Positions 11,098 through 20,900 of a DNA stretch of 64,000 nt are shown in pieces. The stretch covers positions 124,001-188,000 of the forward strand of contig JAULBX010026718.1 of assembly GCA_032358255.1 (NCBI GenBank). The letters run 5' to 3'. The stretch comes from Heterotrichella gracilis (Eukaryota > Sar > Xanthophyceae > Tribonematales > Xanthonemataceae). The notes beneath the pieces are model-generated. The model made no database searches. It was not told the DNA's origin and worked only from the letters and a program-made list of their open reading frames with translations. Numbering within the stretch: the stretch's first letter is position 1; each line of letters opens with the position of its first letter. Position numbers and translations under genes: made by a program.

Positions 11098-11231
11098 CTG
11101 TGCTGCCTCCACCATGTCCATGCGCTCGCCATGCCCTGTCTTCCTGGAGGTTTTCTCCTGCTCCCATATTCCCCGCAGCAAGCTGTGCGCCCTGTCAATA
11201 ATGTCGCAGCCACTATCCCTGGATGGCCTTG
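11098..11231 (-). CDS. helical exon type 2, copy 2 (unnamed family)
   Basis: An open exon-like stretch follows acceptor CTGCTGCAG and ends at donor CAG/GTACAG. It reads SRDSGCDIIDRAHSLLRGIW and continues with charged residues to MDMVEAAQ. It is predicted helical. It is the only type 2 copy with both splice sites and an unbroken frame in which the best residues match copies 1 and 3. I cannot assign it to a complete gene or family. Confidence 0.4.
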
Positions 11232-11494
11232 CTGCAGCAGGCAACGCCTCCTTCACAATTACAATTGCCCATTTTCACAAAACAACCAAAAGGACTTCAT
11301 CAAAACTGAGTGTCTTCATTTATCAAAATCGTCCTGAAACATCTGCCAGACAGCGTCCAATTGCCTGCGATGTTGTCCAGATATTATCCACAGCACGTAC
11401 CAAAATCCAAGACATTGTTAACAACAGTCACAGATAATATTTGTGGCTATAGTTCACACTGTTTTGGATAGTGGTGAATGTTATGGACATATTA

Positions 11495-11730
11495 TTGCAA
11501 AAACGTTTAGACGTAACCCCCCAAAAATATTTTGGTAAAACGTTTTGACCTGATCAAACTCGAAATCGTAACGGTCGGACGACTTGTAACGACTTCGAAT
11601 CGAGCTTTGACGACGTTGTACTAACTTGGATCAGGCATAGACGAGCGTTACAAACGTTTGATCACTTTTCGATCAGTTTGAAACTATCGATTTTTTTTTT
11701 TGAGGGGGTCATGTCTAAACGTTTTTGCAA
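11495..11730. mobile_element. MITE, Stowaway/mariner-like, with TA target duplication
   Basis: A 236-bp element begins TTGCAAAAACGTTTAGAC and ends with its reverse complement GTCTAAACGTTTTTGCAA; the inverted repeat covers about 28 bp including a run of C/G. TA flanks both ends (11,493-11,494 and 11,731-11,732), as expected for Tc1/mariner-related MITEs. The inside is non-coding. It is plainly non-autonomous. Confidence 0.85.
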
Positions 11731-12120
11731 TATGTGGGCAACATTCCAGGCATATCGTCCTACCACAGGCTCATGTTTTGGTGGATGCATCCATTTGGGG
11801 CCACGCATGTAGTGTAATGTAATGTAGGCTTAGTTTCTCGTATTATGTGTTACTAACCCTGCCCAAGAGCCAGAAAAATCCCTTTCCTTCTCAAGATCAC
11901 GGAGGGCTCTCACCACAATAAGGATCACGATGATGATAGCATGGACATGCAGGTACAGTACGTGCAAGTCCCGCACCCAAAACTTCATTCCAAAATGGGA
12001 CGAGTCTTGCAAGTCCTTGCCATAATCACGATGATATTCTCTGTGGTGAGAGTCCTGAGATCTTGAAAAAGATGGTGATATTGCAGGCTACTGCGCAAGG
12101 TTGCGGGAAACACGACCCCA

Positions 12121-12510
12121 GTTTGAGTAACTGTGGCCCGCAGCGTGTATATAAAAAACACCAAGCAACCTGGCAAGTCCTGGGCAAGTAGTCACCACCC
12201 CACCCGCACCTGGGAGAACCGCATCTGCAGAGCATTACCGGTAATGGGTCCCAAGCATGTTTGAACTCTTTTACACCCACACAACTGGACCAATCATCCC
12301 CAACGCACGTCGTACAATGCCTGGCAACACAAACAGTGTAAGTGAACCTCAGCAGAGAAGGGGTGCAGCAGCAATTGCAAAGAAGTCCTCTTCAAAGTGT
12401 AAAATTAACGCAATTTATTATTAAATTGCCCACGATCCAAGCAAGCCGGCTGATGTCCGCACTTGAACACGGTTCCCAAGATCGCCAACACTGCAAAGTA
12501 TTTAAACCCT
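12121..12510. repeat. dispersed repeat, copy A
   Basis: About 390 bp that recur at 17,271-17,815. The first 120 bp (around CGCAGCGTGTATATA and CACCAAGCAACCTGGCAAG) are nearly identical; the rest is more diverged but keeps order (CGTACAATGCCTGGCAA, CGCAATTTATT). No coding potential is evident. Confidence 0.85.
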
Positions 12511-12984
12511 ACACCAGCACTAGCCTAGTCCGCTTGGCAGTGACTTCAGTGTATGTTATTTTTTATGTGGTAAAAAAAGTCCTCCTAGTGCAGCGTGGCA
12601 ATGCCCTAGGATCAGCTGTCATCAGTGGCTGGGACTAGGAGGACCAGGATGACATATAATTAATAACACAGCAAAGCATATGTTAGTCTAACACCAAAAC
12701 TGCGTCATCCCTGCTTCAAAAGTCCCACCAATAAAACACAGACAAAAACCAGGACTCGCGTAGGGTCACCCTGGTAAAACCAGTGACACTGTGTGGAACT
12801 GACAGACTTCAGCTCTCATATTCTTTGCCCTCAGGAAGGGTAATCCTATAGACATGCCTGCAGTCACAATTTGTGAGGACAGAAAGAGTGATGCATTCCC
12901 TACCCAAAAATGGTACCCCGGCCTACACAGCAGTGCAGTTGCACTGTAAATTCTGCTTCTATCTCCCTGTATAAGAGGCAACCC

Positions 12985-13120
12985 CACAAAACACACATGG
13001 ATTACAAACCTGTACCCTAGGCTATAGAAAGCCTTCCAAATCAGGAGCATGAGCACAGCGACGACAAACACAAAGATGAAAAAAGCTCCAAAGGCTCCGT
13101 TGCAAGCCTACTAAACCCTG
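12985..13120 (-). repeat. segment similar to 25,290-25,500
   Basis: About 115-130 bp share ordered blocks (AGCACAGCGACGACAAA, TTGCAAGCCTACT) with the region near 25.4 kb. On the minus strand both read as a hydrophobic stretch (VVAVLMLLIWKAFYSLG here, VVAVLVHPFWKSF there), but stops and shifts differ between the copies. Probably remnants of a duplicated membrane-protein gene; not called as a gene. Confidence 0.55.
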
Positions 13121-13576
13121 CCAATATTAATAGCTTGCACTTGGGTCACACTGAAACTCGTCACTGACATTTATGCACTGCACTTCAACAAATCCAACTT
13201 TTCAAACCCTGATGGTAGCTCCCAGCAGAGGCGCTCGCTCATCAGCGGGTGGAATGGATGTGTCCACACTGGGGGTGCTGCTGGGACACTGCGCACAAAA
13301 CAGTGATTATTTAGTCACACGAATTTCAGCAATGCAGCCAGGTTAGCAGTCAGTCTTGGACATGTAGCACCATGCAATTTCCTCCTGGCACTGTTTTGCA
13401 AGCGTTTATTTTTGAGCAATTTGGGTCCAGCTGGATCACGTCAGCCCATATACTGGCCGGGACCCTAGGCATACCTAGGGCCCTGGACCCTACCAAACAT
13501 TGTGCAACAGTGGGTACATTGAACCAACTGCAAGAGGGATTTAAGCCTGAAATGAAACATGTGCTAAAGGCTGTAC

Positions 13577-13688
13577 CTGCCCCTCAGCTCTGCATCCCCT
13601 GCATTCGCTTGTGCTGCCTCTGCTTTTTCTCCCACATTCCTCTGCTTGCTGGTAAAGACGCTGCCACCAGTATCCCAGAACGTCGCTG
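13577..13688 (-). CDS. helical exon type 2, copy 3 (unnamed family)
   Basis: Runs from acceptor TTCAG to donor GTACAG. Read in phase 1 it gives ATFWDTGGSVFTSKQRNVGE followed by KAEAAQANAGDAELRG, a hydrophilic, probably helical peptide aligning with the copies at 9.7 and 11.2 kb. It lies directly downstream (minus strand) of the four intact exons and could be the next exon of that gene. The function is not known. Confidence 0.4.
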
Positions 13689-14015
13689 CTGAACACAAGA
13701 ACATGATTACAAAGTGCCCTTTGTGCATCAGTCAGTGCAGCTGCAATTGACGACTCGCACTTCACAAATTTTGGTGTGTGGGTAGTGATTTGCTTTGCAC
13801 AGCAAATGTGGTTGCAAACTAGCAGTGAGGGCTACTTTGATTATGAGTACATGAGGTTTGCCTACCTCTGGCCTCATGAAATGGGATCAAGCAAAAGGAG
13901 GGTTTGCGTGTTCACTGGATTCACCAACTTTTAAAGCATTGTCAAAGGTCCCCTCCGTCTCAGTACCTCACCTGGTGGCAAACCCTAAACCCTAAACCCT
14001 AAACCCCTTGCTCAC

Positions 14016-14267
14016 CTGATGGCACAGGCATCCCAGTCACAGCAATCGGTTCCTGCTCGCTGCCTACCAAGCCTAGCTCACACAAATTTTGGAGGTACAG
14101 CCCGTCTGCCCCAGTGGTCAGGCGTATCCCCCCCAGCTGCAAAGAAGACGCATCCAAGCCAAAAACTCCGGCGATGTCCATTGGATTCAGGCGCCCATTG
14201 TGTGGGACAAACTTCTGGCAGATCACCCCACACTGCAGGTAGATCAGCTGCGGAGGCATGGCGCAAA
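14016..14267 (-). CDS. unnamed family exon, copy 4 (symmetric phase 1-1)
   Basis: A 252-nt exon from acceptor CACCTGTAG to donor CCACCAG-type/GTGAGC, phase 1 at both ends. It contains MPPQLIYLQCGVICQKF, FGLDASSLQLGGIRL, GADGLYLQ and SEQEPIAVTGMPVPSG. Length, phase and frame are kept in four copies that differ at roughly half their residues, which argues for selection on the protein. The pattern (hydrophobic strand, helix, FGL, LGGR, ADG, final IAVTGTPV strand) resembles a small beta-grasp domain; a likeness to Crinkler-type 'header' domains is a weak inference. An exon-edge echo plus CCCTAAA tract lies just below it (13,966-14,015). Confidence 0.6.
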
Positions 14268-14710
14268 CTACAGGTGTGGAAGAAATGCTTATCAGTGACA
14301 GGAGTGCACACAACCAGCTGCCACAGTCACAGTATGATTGTGTGGCCACTAGTTTGCAAACAGGCTGCAGCGTGTGCGCATGGGCATCTTCAATGTGACA
14401 CACGCAGTATGCAGCAAGCAATCCGGCGCACATGGGCAAAAGTGAGGGACGTTGTCATTGATGACATCCACTTGCAGGCCGTGTGCTCCAGTGACCCTCA
14501 ACCCTAGACCCTAAAACAGGCCGTCTGCTATAGTGCAGAGGGCCGTCTGCTCCAGTGCAGATTTATTGTATTTATTATATATTTACCTATTTATGCATTT
14601 CCAGTGCAGAGGGGCTACGTTGCTGTACTCTTGTGTGCAGATGGTGCCGTGCACTATGCACCCTTCCTTGCAAGCTTCCCTTATTGGTTAGGTGGGGACA
14701 CCGGGTCCCT

Positions 14711-14816
14711 GTTGCTCACCTGATGCCACAGGCGTCCCATGTAAACCCTAAACCCTAAACCCTAACCGTTTGCTCACCTGATGCCACAGGCACCCCAGTG
14801 TAACCCTAAACCCTGC
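14711..14816 (-). repeat. two exon-edge echoes with telomere-like tracts
   Basis: Two short copies of the exon 3' edge and donor (near 14,711 and 14,770) precede the real edge at 14,824. They are joined by three CCCTAAA units and by CCCTAAACCC. Confidence 0.85.
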
Positions 14817-14823
14817 TGCTCAC

Positions 14824-15075
14824 CTGGTGGTACAGGCGTCCCAGTCACAGCAATCGGGTCCTGCTCGCTGCCTCCCACGCATATCTCAAACACATCTTCA
14901 GTGTACAGGCCGTCTGCCCATATGGGCATGCGTCTGCCCCCCAGCTTGATGGAAAAGGGCTCCAAGCCAAAACATCCGCCAATATCCTTTGGATTCAGCC
15001 GCCCATGATGTGGGACAAACTTTTGGCAGATCCCACCATACTGCAGGTAGATGAGCTGCGGAGGCATGTCGCAAA
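14824..15075 (-). CDS. unnamed family exon, copy 3 (symmetric phase 1-1)
   Basis: A 252-nt exon with the same splice phases and layout as its neighbours. It contains MPPQLIYLQYGGICQKF, GRLNPKDIGGCFGLEPFSIK, LGGRRMPIWADGLYTEDV and SEQDPIAVTGTPVPPG. It is closest to copy 4, with which it shares the MPPQLIYLQ start. Any number of such exons can be joined in frame because both ends are phase 1. Confidence 0.65.
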
Positions 15076-15147
15076 CTGCAAGTGTGGAAGAAACGCTTGT
15101 CAGTGACAGGGATTAACCAACTTTGAAAGCATTGTCAAAGACCCCCT

Positions 15148-15268
15148 GTCTCAGTTGCTCACCTGATGGCACAGGCGTCCCAGTTCAAACCCTAAACCCT
15201 AAACCCCTTGCTCACCTGGTGCCACAAGCATCCCACTTCAAACCCTACACCCTAAACCCCTTGCTCAC
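15148..15268 (-). repeat. two exon-edge echoes with telomere-like tracts
   Basis: Copies of the exon edge and donor near 15,160 and 15,212, each followed by CCCTAAA-type units, stand next to the true edge at 15,269. The sequence upstream of the first echo (GAAAGCATTGTCAAAG) is also shared with 13,930-13,950. Confidence 0.85.
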
Positions 15269-15529
15269 CTGGTGGCACAGGCGTGCCGGTCACAGCAAGT
15301 GGCTGCCCCTCACTGCCTCTCATGCGCTGCAGCTCAACGATATCCCAATAGGACAAACCATCTGCCGTGGTGATTGCGCGAGTGCCCCCAAGCTCCAAGG
15401 AAGAAACCACCAAGCCAAAACAGGCAGCGATGTTCTCCGACTTCAGCCTCCTACCCCTGGTGGCAAATCTTTTGCACACCCCTTCAATCTCCAACCAGAT
15501 GCGTTCCCAGCTTGATTCAATGGGCCATG
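15269..15529 (-). CDS. unnamed family exon, copy 2 (symmetric phase 1-1)
   Basis: A 261-nt exon, three codons longer than the others but again phase 1 at both ends. It contains WERIWLEIEGVCKRF, FGLVVSSLELGGTR, TADGLSYWDIVEL and SEGQPLAVTGTPVPPG. It is the most diverged intact copy; the in-frame length change supports coding constraint. Confidence 0.65.
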
Positions 15530-16209
15530 CTGCAAGTGTGAAAGGGCGCTGTAAGTGACAGGGGTGCATACACACGTTGCATGAGATGTACAGTAGCGGT
15601 GTGTCAAGAAAGGTGTTGACTACCTGTATACACGCAGGCTGCATGGTTGCCAAGTGCGGATTTTGCTTCCAAAGCAACGTTTGCAACTGCAACCAAACAC
15701 TCGCATATTGCTAGGGTTGGTGGGTGAGCAGAGATTTTACTACTAGTTCCATTAAAAATTTCCAATTTGCTAGCTAGCTAGTGTACATTGTAAAGAACTT
15801 GTCAAGAACACTGGGGGCCCCTCCTCTCACACCAGCACCACCAGCTACAGATACCTACTCATTGGACTAATCAAGGACATGCTAGACATGCACCGAGCAC
15901 AGCAAGGGCTGCAAGCAATTAGCTGTGCCCTTTTACCCAGCAGAGGGTAACAGGCAGCATTCCTGGTAGACGCTAAGGTGTTCAATTCGAGAGGAAATGC
16001 CGGCACCTACTACACGCCCTGCAAGCCTTGCAAGGCAATTGCAACTGTGCTGGGCCATGCAGAAATGCCACATGTGTGCACCATGTGTGTGCGGAGTGGT
16101 TCAAAGGATGGGTTGGACACAGAGGGAAGTGTGCGCCTTCACACCACCAAGCTACAGGAGGGTGTTTTGTGAGGAGCACCCTCCCATTAACCCTACATCC
16201 GTTGCTCAC

Positions 16210-16461
16210 CTGGTGACACAGGCGTCCCAGTCACAGCAATCGGATGGTGCTTGCTGCCTCCCACGCCTAGCTTGGTTACATCGTTGATGTACTTGCCGTC
16301 TGCCCCTGTGGGCACGCTTCTGCCCCCCAGCTGGACGGAAGCCTCCTCCAAGCCAAAGCAGGCGCCGATGGCCTTTGGACTCAACCTCCCATTCGACGAG
16401 GCGAATATCTCGCGGATCCCGTCACACTCCAAATAGATATCCTTCCAACTCATGACGCAAA
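16210..16461 (-). CDS. unnamed family exon, copy 1 (symmetric phase 1-1)
   Basis: A 252-nt exon with MSWKDIYLECDGIREIF, GRLSPKAIGACFGLEEASVQ, LGGRSVPTGADGKYINDV and SKHHPIAVTGTPVSPG. The internal ATG is followed by a good frame, so this could also be the first coding exon of the array, though the splice acceptor GTGCAG upstream is preserved as in the others. Intron sequence flanking it (GTGACAGGGGTGCATACACA, AAGAAAGGTGTG) is shared with the copy at 15.5 kb, showing tandem duplication of exon plus intron. Confidence 0.65.
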
Positions 16462-17270
16462 CTGCACGTGTGGAGGTATCATGTGACAGGGGTGCATACA
16501 CAGGCTGCGTCATAGACAGGGTTGTGCCAAGAAAGGTGTGTGACTCCCTGCATCAAGCAGGCTGCATGCAAGCGCAAAGTGACATTGTAGACACTGACAC
16601 TATGCAGAAAGCGGTCACCTGCACCCGCGCAGTATTGTATGCAGCAAGGGGTTCTAGTGCATGACCCAAACCACATTGTTGGTAGATCGTCTACACAGGA
16701 GAAAAGGTGAAGAAGAGTGGAGTTTGCAGGTATCACGGTGGAGCCTACGCTTTCTGTCAACTCTCTATGAGGGTTCCTGTAGTTTTTTTTTTTTTTATAT
16801 ATATATGCGTTGGGCATATGGGGCCAGCAGGAAGGCACAAACTGCACAGCAGGCCTCCTTCCACCTGCCGTACCGATGCTTTAGTGCCTGTTTCAATCGG
16901 TGTGCGTGCAGATATGGGAGCTTTCCCATTCAGGGTTGCAGGCGTACCTGGCAGTAAGTTGCCTTATCAGGGCTTGTTGTGTGGTCAGCCCACCTGGTCT
17001 ACCTGCAGGACGGGGCAGTGCGCTGGCGGGACGCGTAGTAACCCAGCTGGTCAGGCACAGCAATACTCACGAGCGTTCGCAGGCACCTTCACAACACCCT
17101 CTCGAGGAAAGCAACGCTGTGCATGACACAGCGCTCTGGATACCAGCAAATAGCGCACGTTGCACGGTAGCTGTATGGCACTGCTGCAAGTCACAAGCAC
17201 CGAGGCACGTTTGCATGCATCGGCCCGTTTATGCATGCATGCGTAACTCCTTGCGAGCCAACGTATAACC
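16462..17270. other. stretch with no supported gene
   Basis: Contains intron-like sequence shared with the exon array, a run of 13 T followed by (TA)n near 16,787-16,806, and a 140-codon plus-strand frame (16,707-17,126) that shows no recognisable domain and has no counterpart beside other copies. Not called. Confidence 0.4.
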
Positions 17271-17815
17271 GTTCGAGCAACTGTGGTCCGCAGCGTGTAT
17301 ATATAAAACACCAAGCAACCTGGCAAGTCCTGGGCAAGTAGTCACCACCCCACCCGCACCTGGGAGAACCGCATCTGCAGANNNNNNNNNNNNNNNNNNN
17401 NNNNNNNNNNNNNNNNNNNNNNNNNNNNNNNNNNNNNNNNNNNNNNNNNNNNNNNNNNNNNNNNNNNNNNNNNNNNNNNNNGCAACACCCACCCCCTCAG
17501 CTAGCTATCTAAAACCCTATAGGGTATTTGGTCCTGACCATATTTATTTCAACTCTTTTGTGCCCCCACAACCTGGATCTATAAACCCCACCGCACGTGT
17601 CGTACAATGCCTGGCAATCGGAACAGTGGACGTGAACATCAACAAATGGAGTGGCAGTAGCAAATGCAGCGCAATAGCACAGGTGTCCTTCCCAAAGTAA
17701 AAATTTATCGCAATTTATTGCTCACATTCCACGCCCACATCGGCAGTAAGCCTCTGATGTCCCCACTTGACCATAATTCCCAAAAATGCCAACGCTGAAA
17801 ATTTTTATTAACCCT
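17271..17815. repeat. dispersed repeat, copy B, interrupted by the assembly gap
   Basis: Second copy of the segment at 12,121-12,510. The sequence matches up to the last base before the N run and picks up again after it, so the gap falls inside a duplicated segment. Confidence 0.85.
17382..17481. other. assembly gap (100 N)
   Basis: Exactly 100 N, the usual placeholder for a gap of unknown length. Its position in a repeat with a near-identical copy 5 kb away suggests that the repeat itself broke the assembly. Confidence 0.98.
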
Positions 17816-17987
17816 GAAGCATTTCCTTGGCTGTGGCAACAGGAGGACTGCCAGATACATGTGATTTTATTAAAGTCCATCCTGTGGCCTCGCCCTGTCC
17901 TCAAGTGACTGGGATTTCAGTGTAGTGATATGCATGTAATGTGTACATGTCATAATTTTACGCCCTCCTGGTGGCAAAACCCTAGGG

Positions 17988-20900
17988 TCAGTTTTCCTCA
18001 AGTGGCTCGGACCCTGCACGGTGCACCAGCCTCCCCCCCCGCACATGGTGTATTATTTGCAGCCGAGCAACCTCCCCCTCCAAGGCTTCTTGATCTTCCT
18101 CCCCTGATTCTGGTTCGTCCCCCCTGCCAGCTGGCGCCAGCCCCTGGCTCACCGCCTCCTGCAGCGAGGGATGCAATATGTAAATTGGAGCACGAGGAAA
18201 GGCATCATGTACACACAGTTATCTACATGCGGACACCCATTCACACATTCTAAGTCTGACAGTACCAGATTGTCATATGCACAAAATGAGCTGAAATAGG
18301 TGAGAACTGCAATCAAGGATACCCATGACATTCCTTATAAATGTATGAGATCGCTAGTACTAGTGGTCCCCAGACAGGTGACTGTGCCTGCCAAACTGCA
18401 CCAGGGCGCCAGAAGCGGCTCCAACGAGGGATAGCTAGCATGCCACAGCTAAACGCCCACGTTTTATATGTTATGATACACCCGGATTTACACCAAGCAC
18501 TGCCTACAGGGCACGACTGCGGCGTAGAGTGACGTAGGAATAGCCAGTGCAAGTAATCAAGGCACAACCCATATCCAGCTTGTACCCAACTACACCAATT
18601 TCACTGAAACAATTCACAGTCTATCCCGAGCATTGCATCGGCCATTTGGGAATGCCAACTCAACCCCGCTCGCCATCGCTGCACCGCCACCGCCATACTG
18701 GCACCTCTTCAAAACCTAAAAACCCTACCTGCAGTGCATCTCGGTGCCCCAGCCCTGGCGCCTGCTCAGTCTCCATCTTGTCCAGCTCACGCAGGTGGTC
18801 AGGGGCCATGAGGCGGGGACCCAGGTGGTGGCGCAGGGGGACCAGCAGCATGATGGGGATGGGGAAGGCGATGCCGGCGATCTGCAGGCAGGGGTTGGGG
18901 ATGAGGGTTTCGAGGACTTTGTTTTTGTTGGGGGGGGATGGCGTGCAGGACGAAAGGGGGAGAGGAAAGGCAGAAAGCTGTGTGTGTTACTGAGTGCAGC
19001 ATATGCCACTGCCGCGATGCAGTAACCAGGCCGTGCCATTAGACATCAATGCCATGCTATCTGTAAGGTTTTTGTGCACCCATTCTAACCGTAATTAGAA
19101 AAGGAACATAAAGTTGTCACAATCCCAGCGCCAGCTCCAATCCCCGTCAATATATTTCAGCACACATCAACCCCCACACCCCCCCAACACAGCATGCCAT
19201 GACTGCAGGATAGGGTGTAGGTTCAAGCTTTAGGGTTTAGGGTTTCCAACCCCACTCACCCCGACCCACGTCAGCCCATACACCCCGCCCAGGTACACCA
19301 GCTGGAACAGCGTGAATCCTACGATAACCCTAAAGGGCACCGCCTCCAGGTAGGGCGCATGGGTGGCCTCCAAAACCCTAACCCGGCGCTTAGGGTCTGT
19401 CAGTAGAAGCAGGGTGCGATCCCAGAACTGGGACCCTGGGAGGGACTCTAGGGCCATGAATGCAAAGTATCCCCACAGGAGGGCTGAGGGGATGAGGCGC
19501 AGCAAGGGGGTTGCTGCCAGGCAAGCGCCTGCGGGGAGGGAACGGGGGGTTGTCAGGAGGGGTAGAGTAGACCTGTGCTACCCCAAACCCTAAACCCTAA
19601 AGCCGTTGTTTAAAGCATTGTGTCACCCTCTGACACATGGCAAAAAGTGACATGTCACTGCAATAGCAATATTAGCAATTCAGTTCCCCACCTGAAACAA
19701 GAATATTGGCAGCAAGGCTCCGACACATGATCCAGGGGATTGGGCAATGCATGCACTGCCATGAGGGCCACTGCAGCCCATGTGAATGCTGATGGTGTGA
19801 GACGAAGGATAGAGTGGAAAGAGATTGAGGTTGGATGCTCACAATTCGGGATGAGACCAGTGAGAATCGGGAGTTTGGAAAGGTCCCAAAGTTACTAATC
19901 ACTGGGGCACATTGAAAGGTACCCAAGGTTTAGAATTTGTAAGCAGGGTGACTATTGCCAGACACTGCAGCAGGACAGAGAGGGTGTAGGGTTTGGGTCT
20001 AGGGTTTTGGGTTAGGGTTTGCAAGCAGGCGTACCTACTGCCAGCGACTGCAGCAGATTTGACAGGCGCTGCTCCCTCACCACCAAGGGGATGACGCTGC
20101 CCCTGCTTAAGGCAAAAGGGGCGGGAACCGCCTTTGCTGCCGGCGGCGGGCCCTGCCCATTTTGCACCTCCAGGGCCCCTGGATGCTGGGCTTGCAAGGC
20201 AAAGGGGGTGCTGCGATACGCGGATGCTGTGTGGCTGGCGCCCAGGGCCGGGGGCTGAGGAGGGCTGTGGTTGAGGGTGCAATCCCCAGCCTGGGTTTCT
20301 GCCAGTAGATGCTGCCGGGAGGGGGACGGGTGGCAGGCCCCATTTTGTGCAGGCGCCCAGGGAGTTGTCGGTAGGAAACAGGGACTGGGTGGCAGCTGGG
20401 GATTGTTGGGCAGCGGTTCTGGGATTCGCGGTTGAGGGCGCCGGTCCCATGACCTGGCAGGTGAAAAATCATTACTGGAATAGGTGCCATGATTGGATCC
20501 CAGGCCTGGCTGTGGGGATTCGCCGCCAGTCCCCGGCTGCACGTCCCAACCCCTTGTGCCTTGACCAGCACCGTTTTGATGGGGATTGCCCGCCTGAACT
20601 GCCGTCCCCATTTGGATCCCGACACCCCCGCACCCCGCATCTCCACCGACCCCGACGCGGCCGACCTCCCTACTGCCTGATTGTGTCTGTTCCCCCCCTT
20701 GTTGTGCAATCTCCCCCCTTGACTGTGCGTTTTCCTCAATTGAAATGCTGCTGGGCAAGGAATCACCGGGAGTGGTGGTGGTGGTTCCTGGGATGGGTGA
20801 GGACCCGGGGACTGCAGGCGCTACCCTGGCCTTGTTGACAATGGCGAGGCTGCGGGTGTGCATGGGTGCCTGCGGGTCAACCAGGACATACATCATCAAA

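Noticed and set aside
8331-16461. True chromosome end or subtelomere suggested by TTTAGGG tracts
   Set aside because: The tracts are only one to four units long, occur in both orientations, and are spread through conserved genes over 50 kb, so they are interstitial and not a telomere.
16707-17126. 140-codon plus-strand frame
   Set aside because: No recognisable domain, an N-terminus derived from a poly(T)/(TA) tract, and no support from any paralogous segment.
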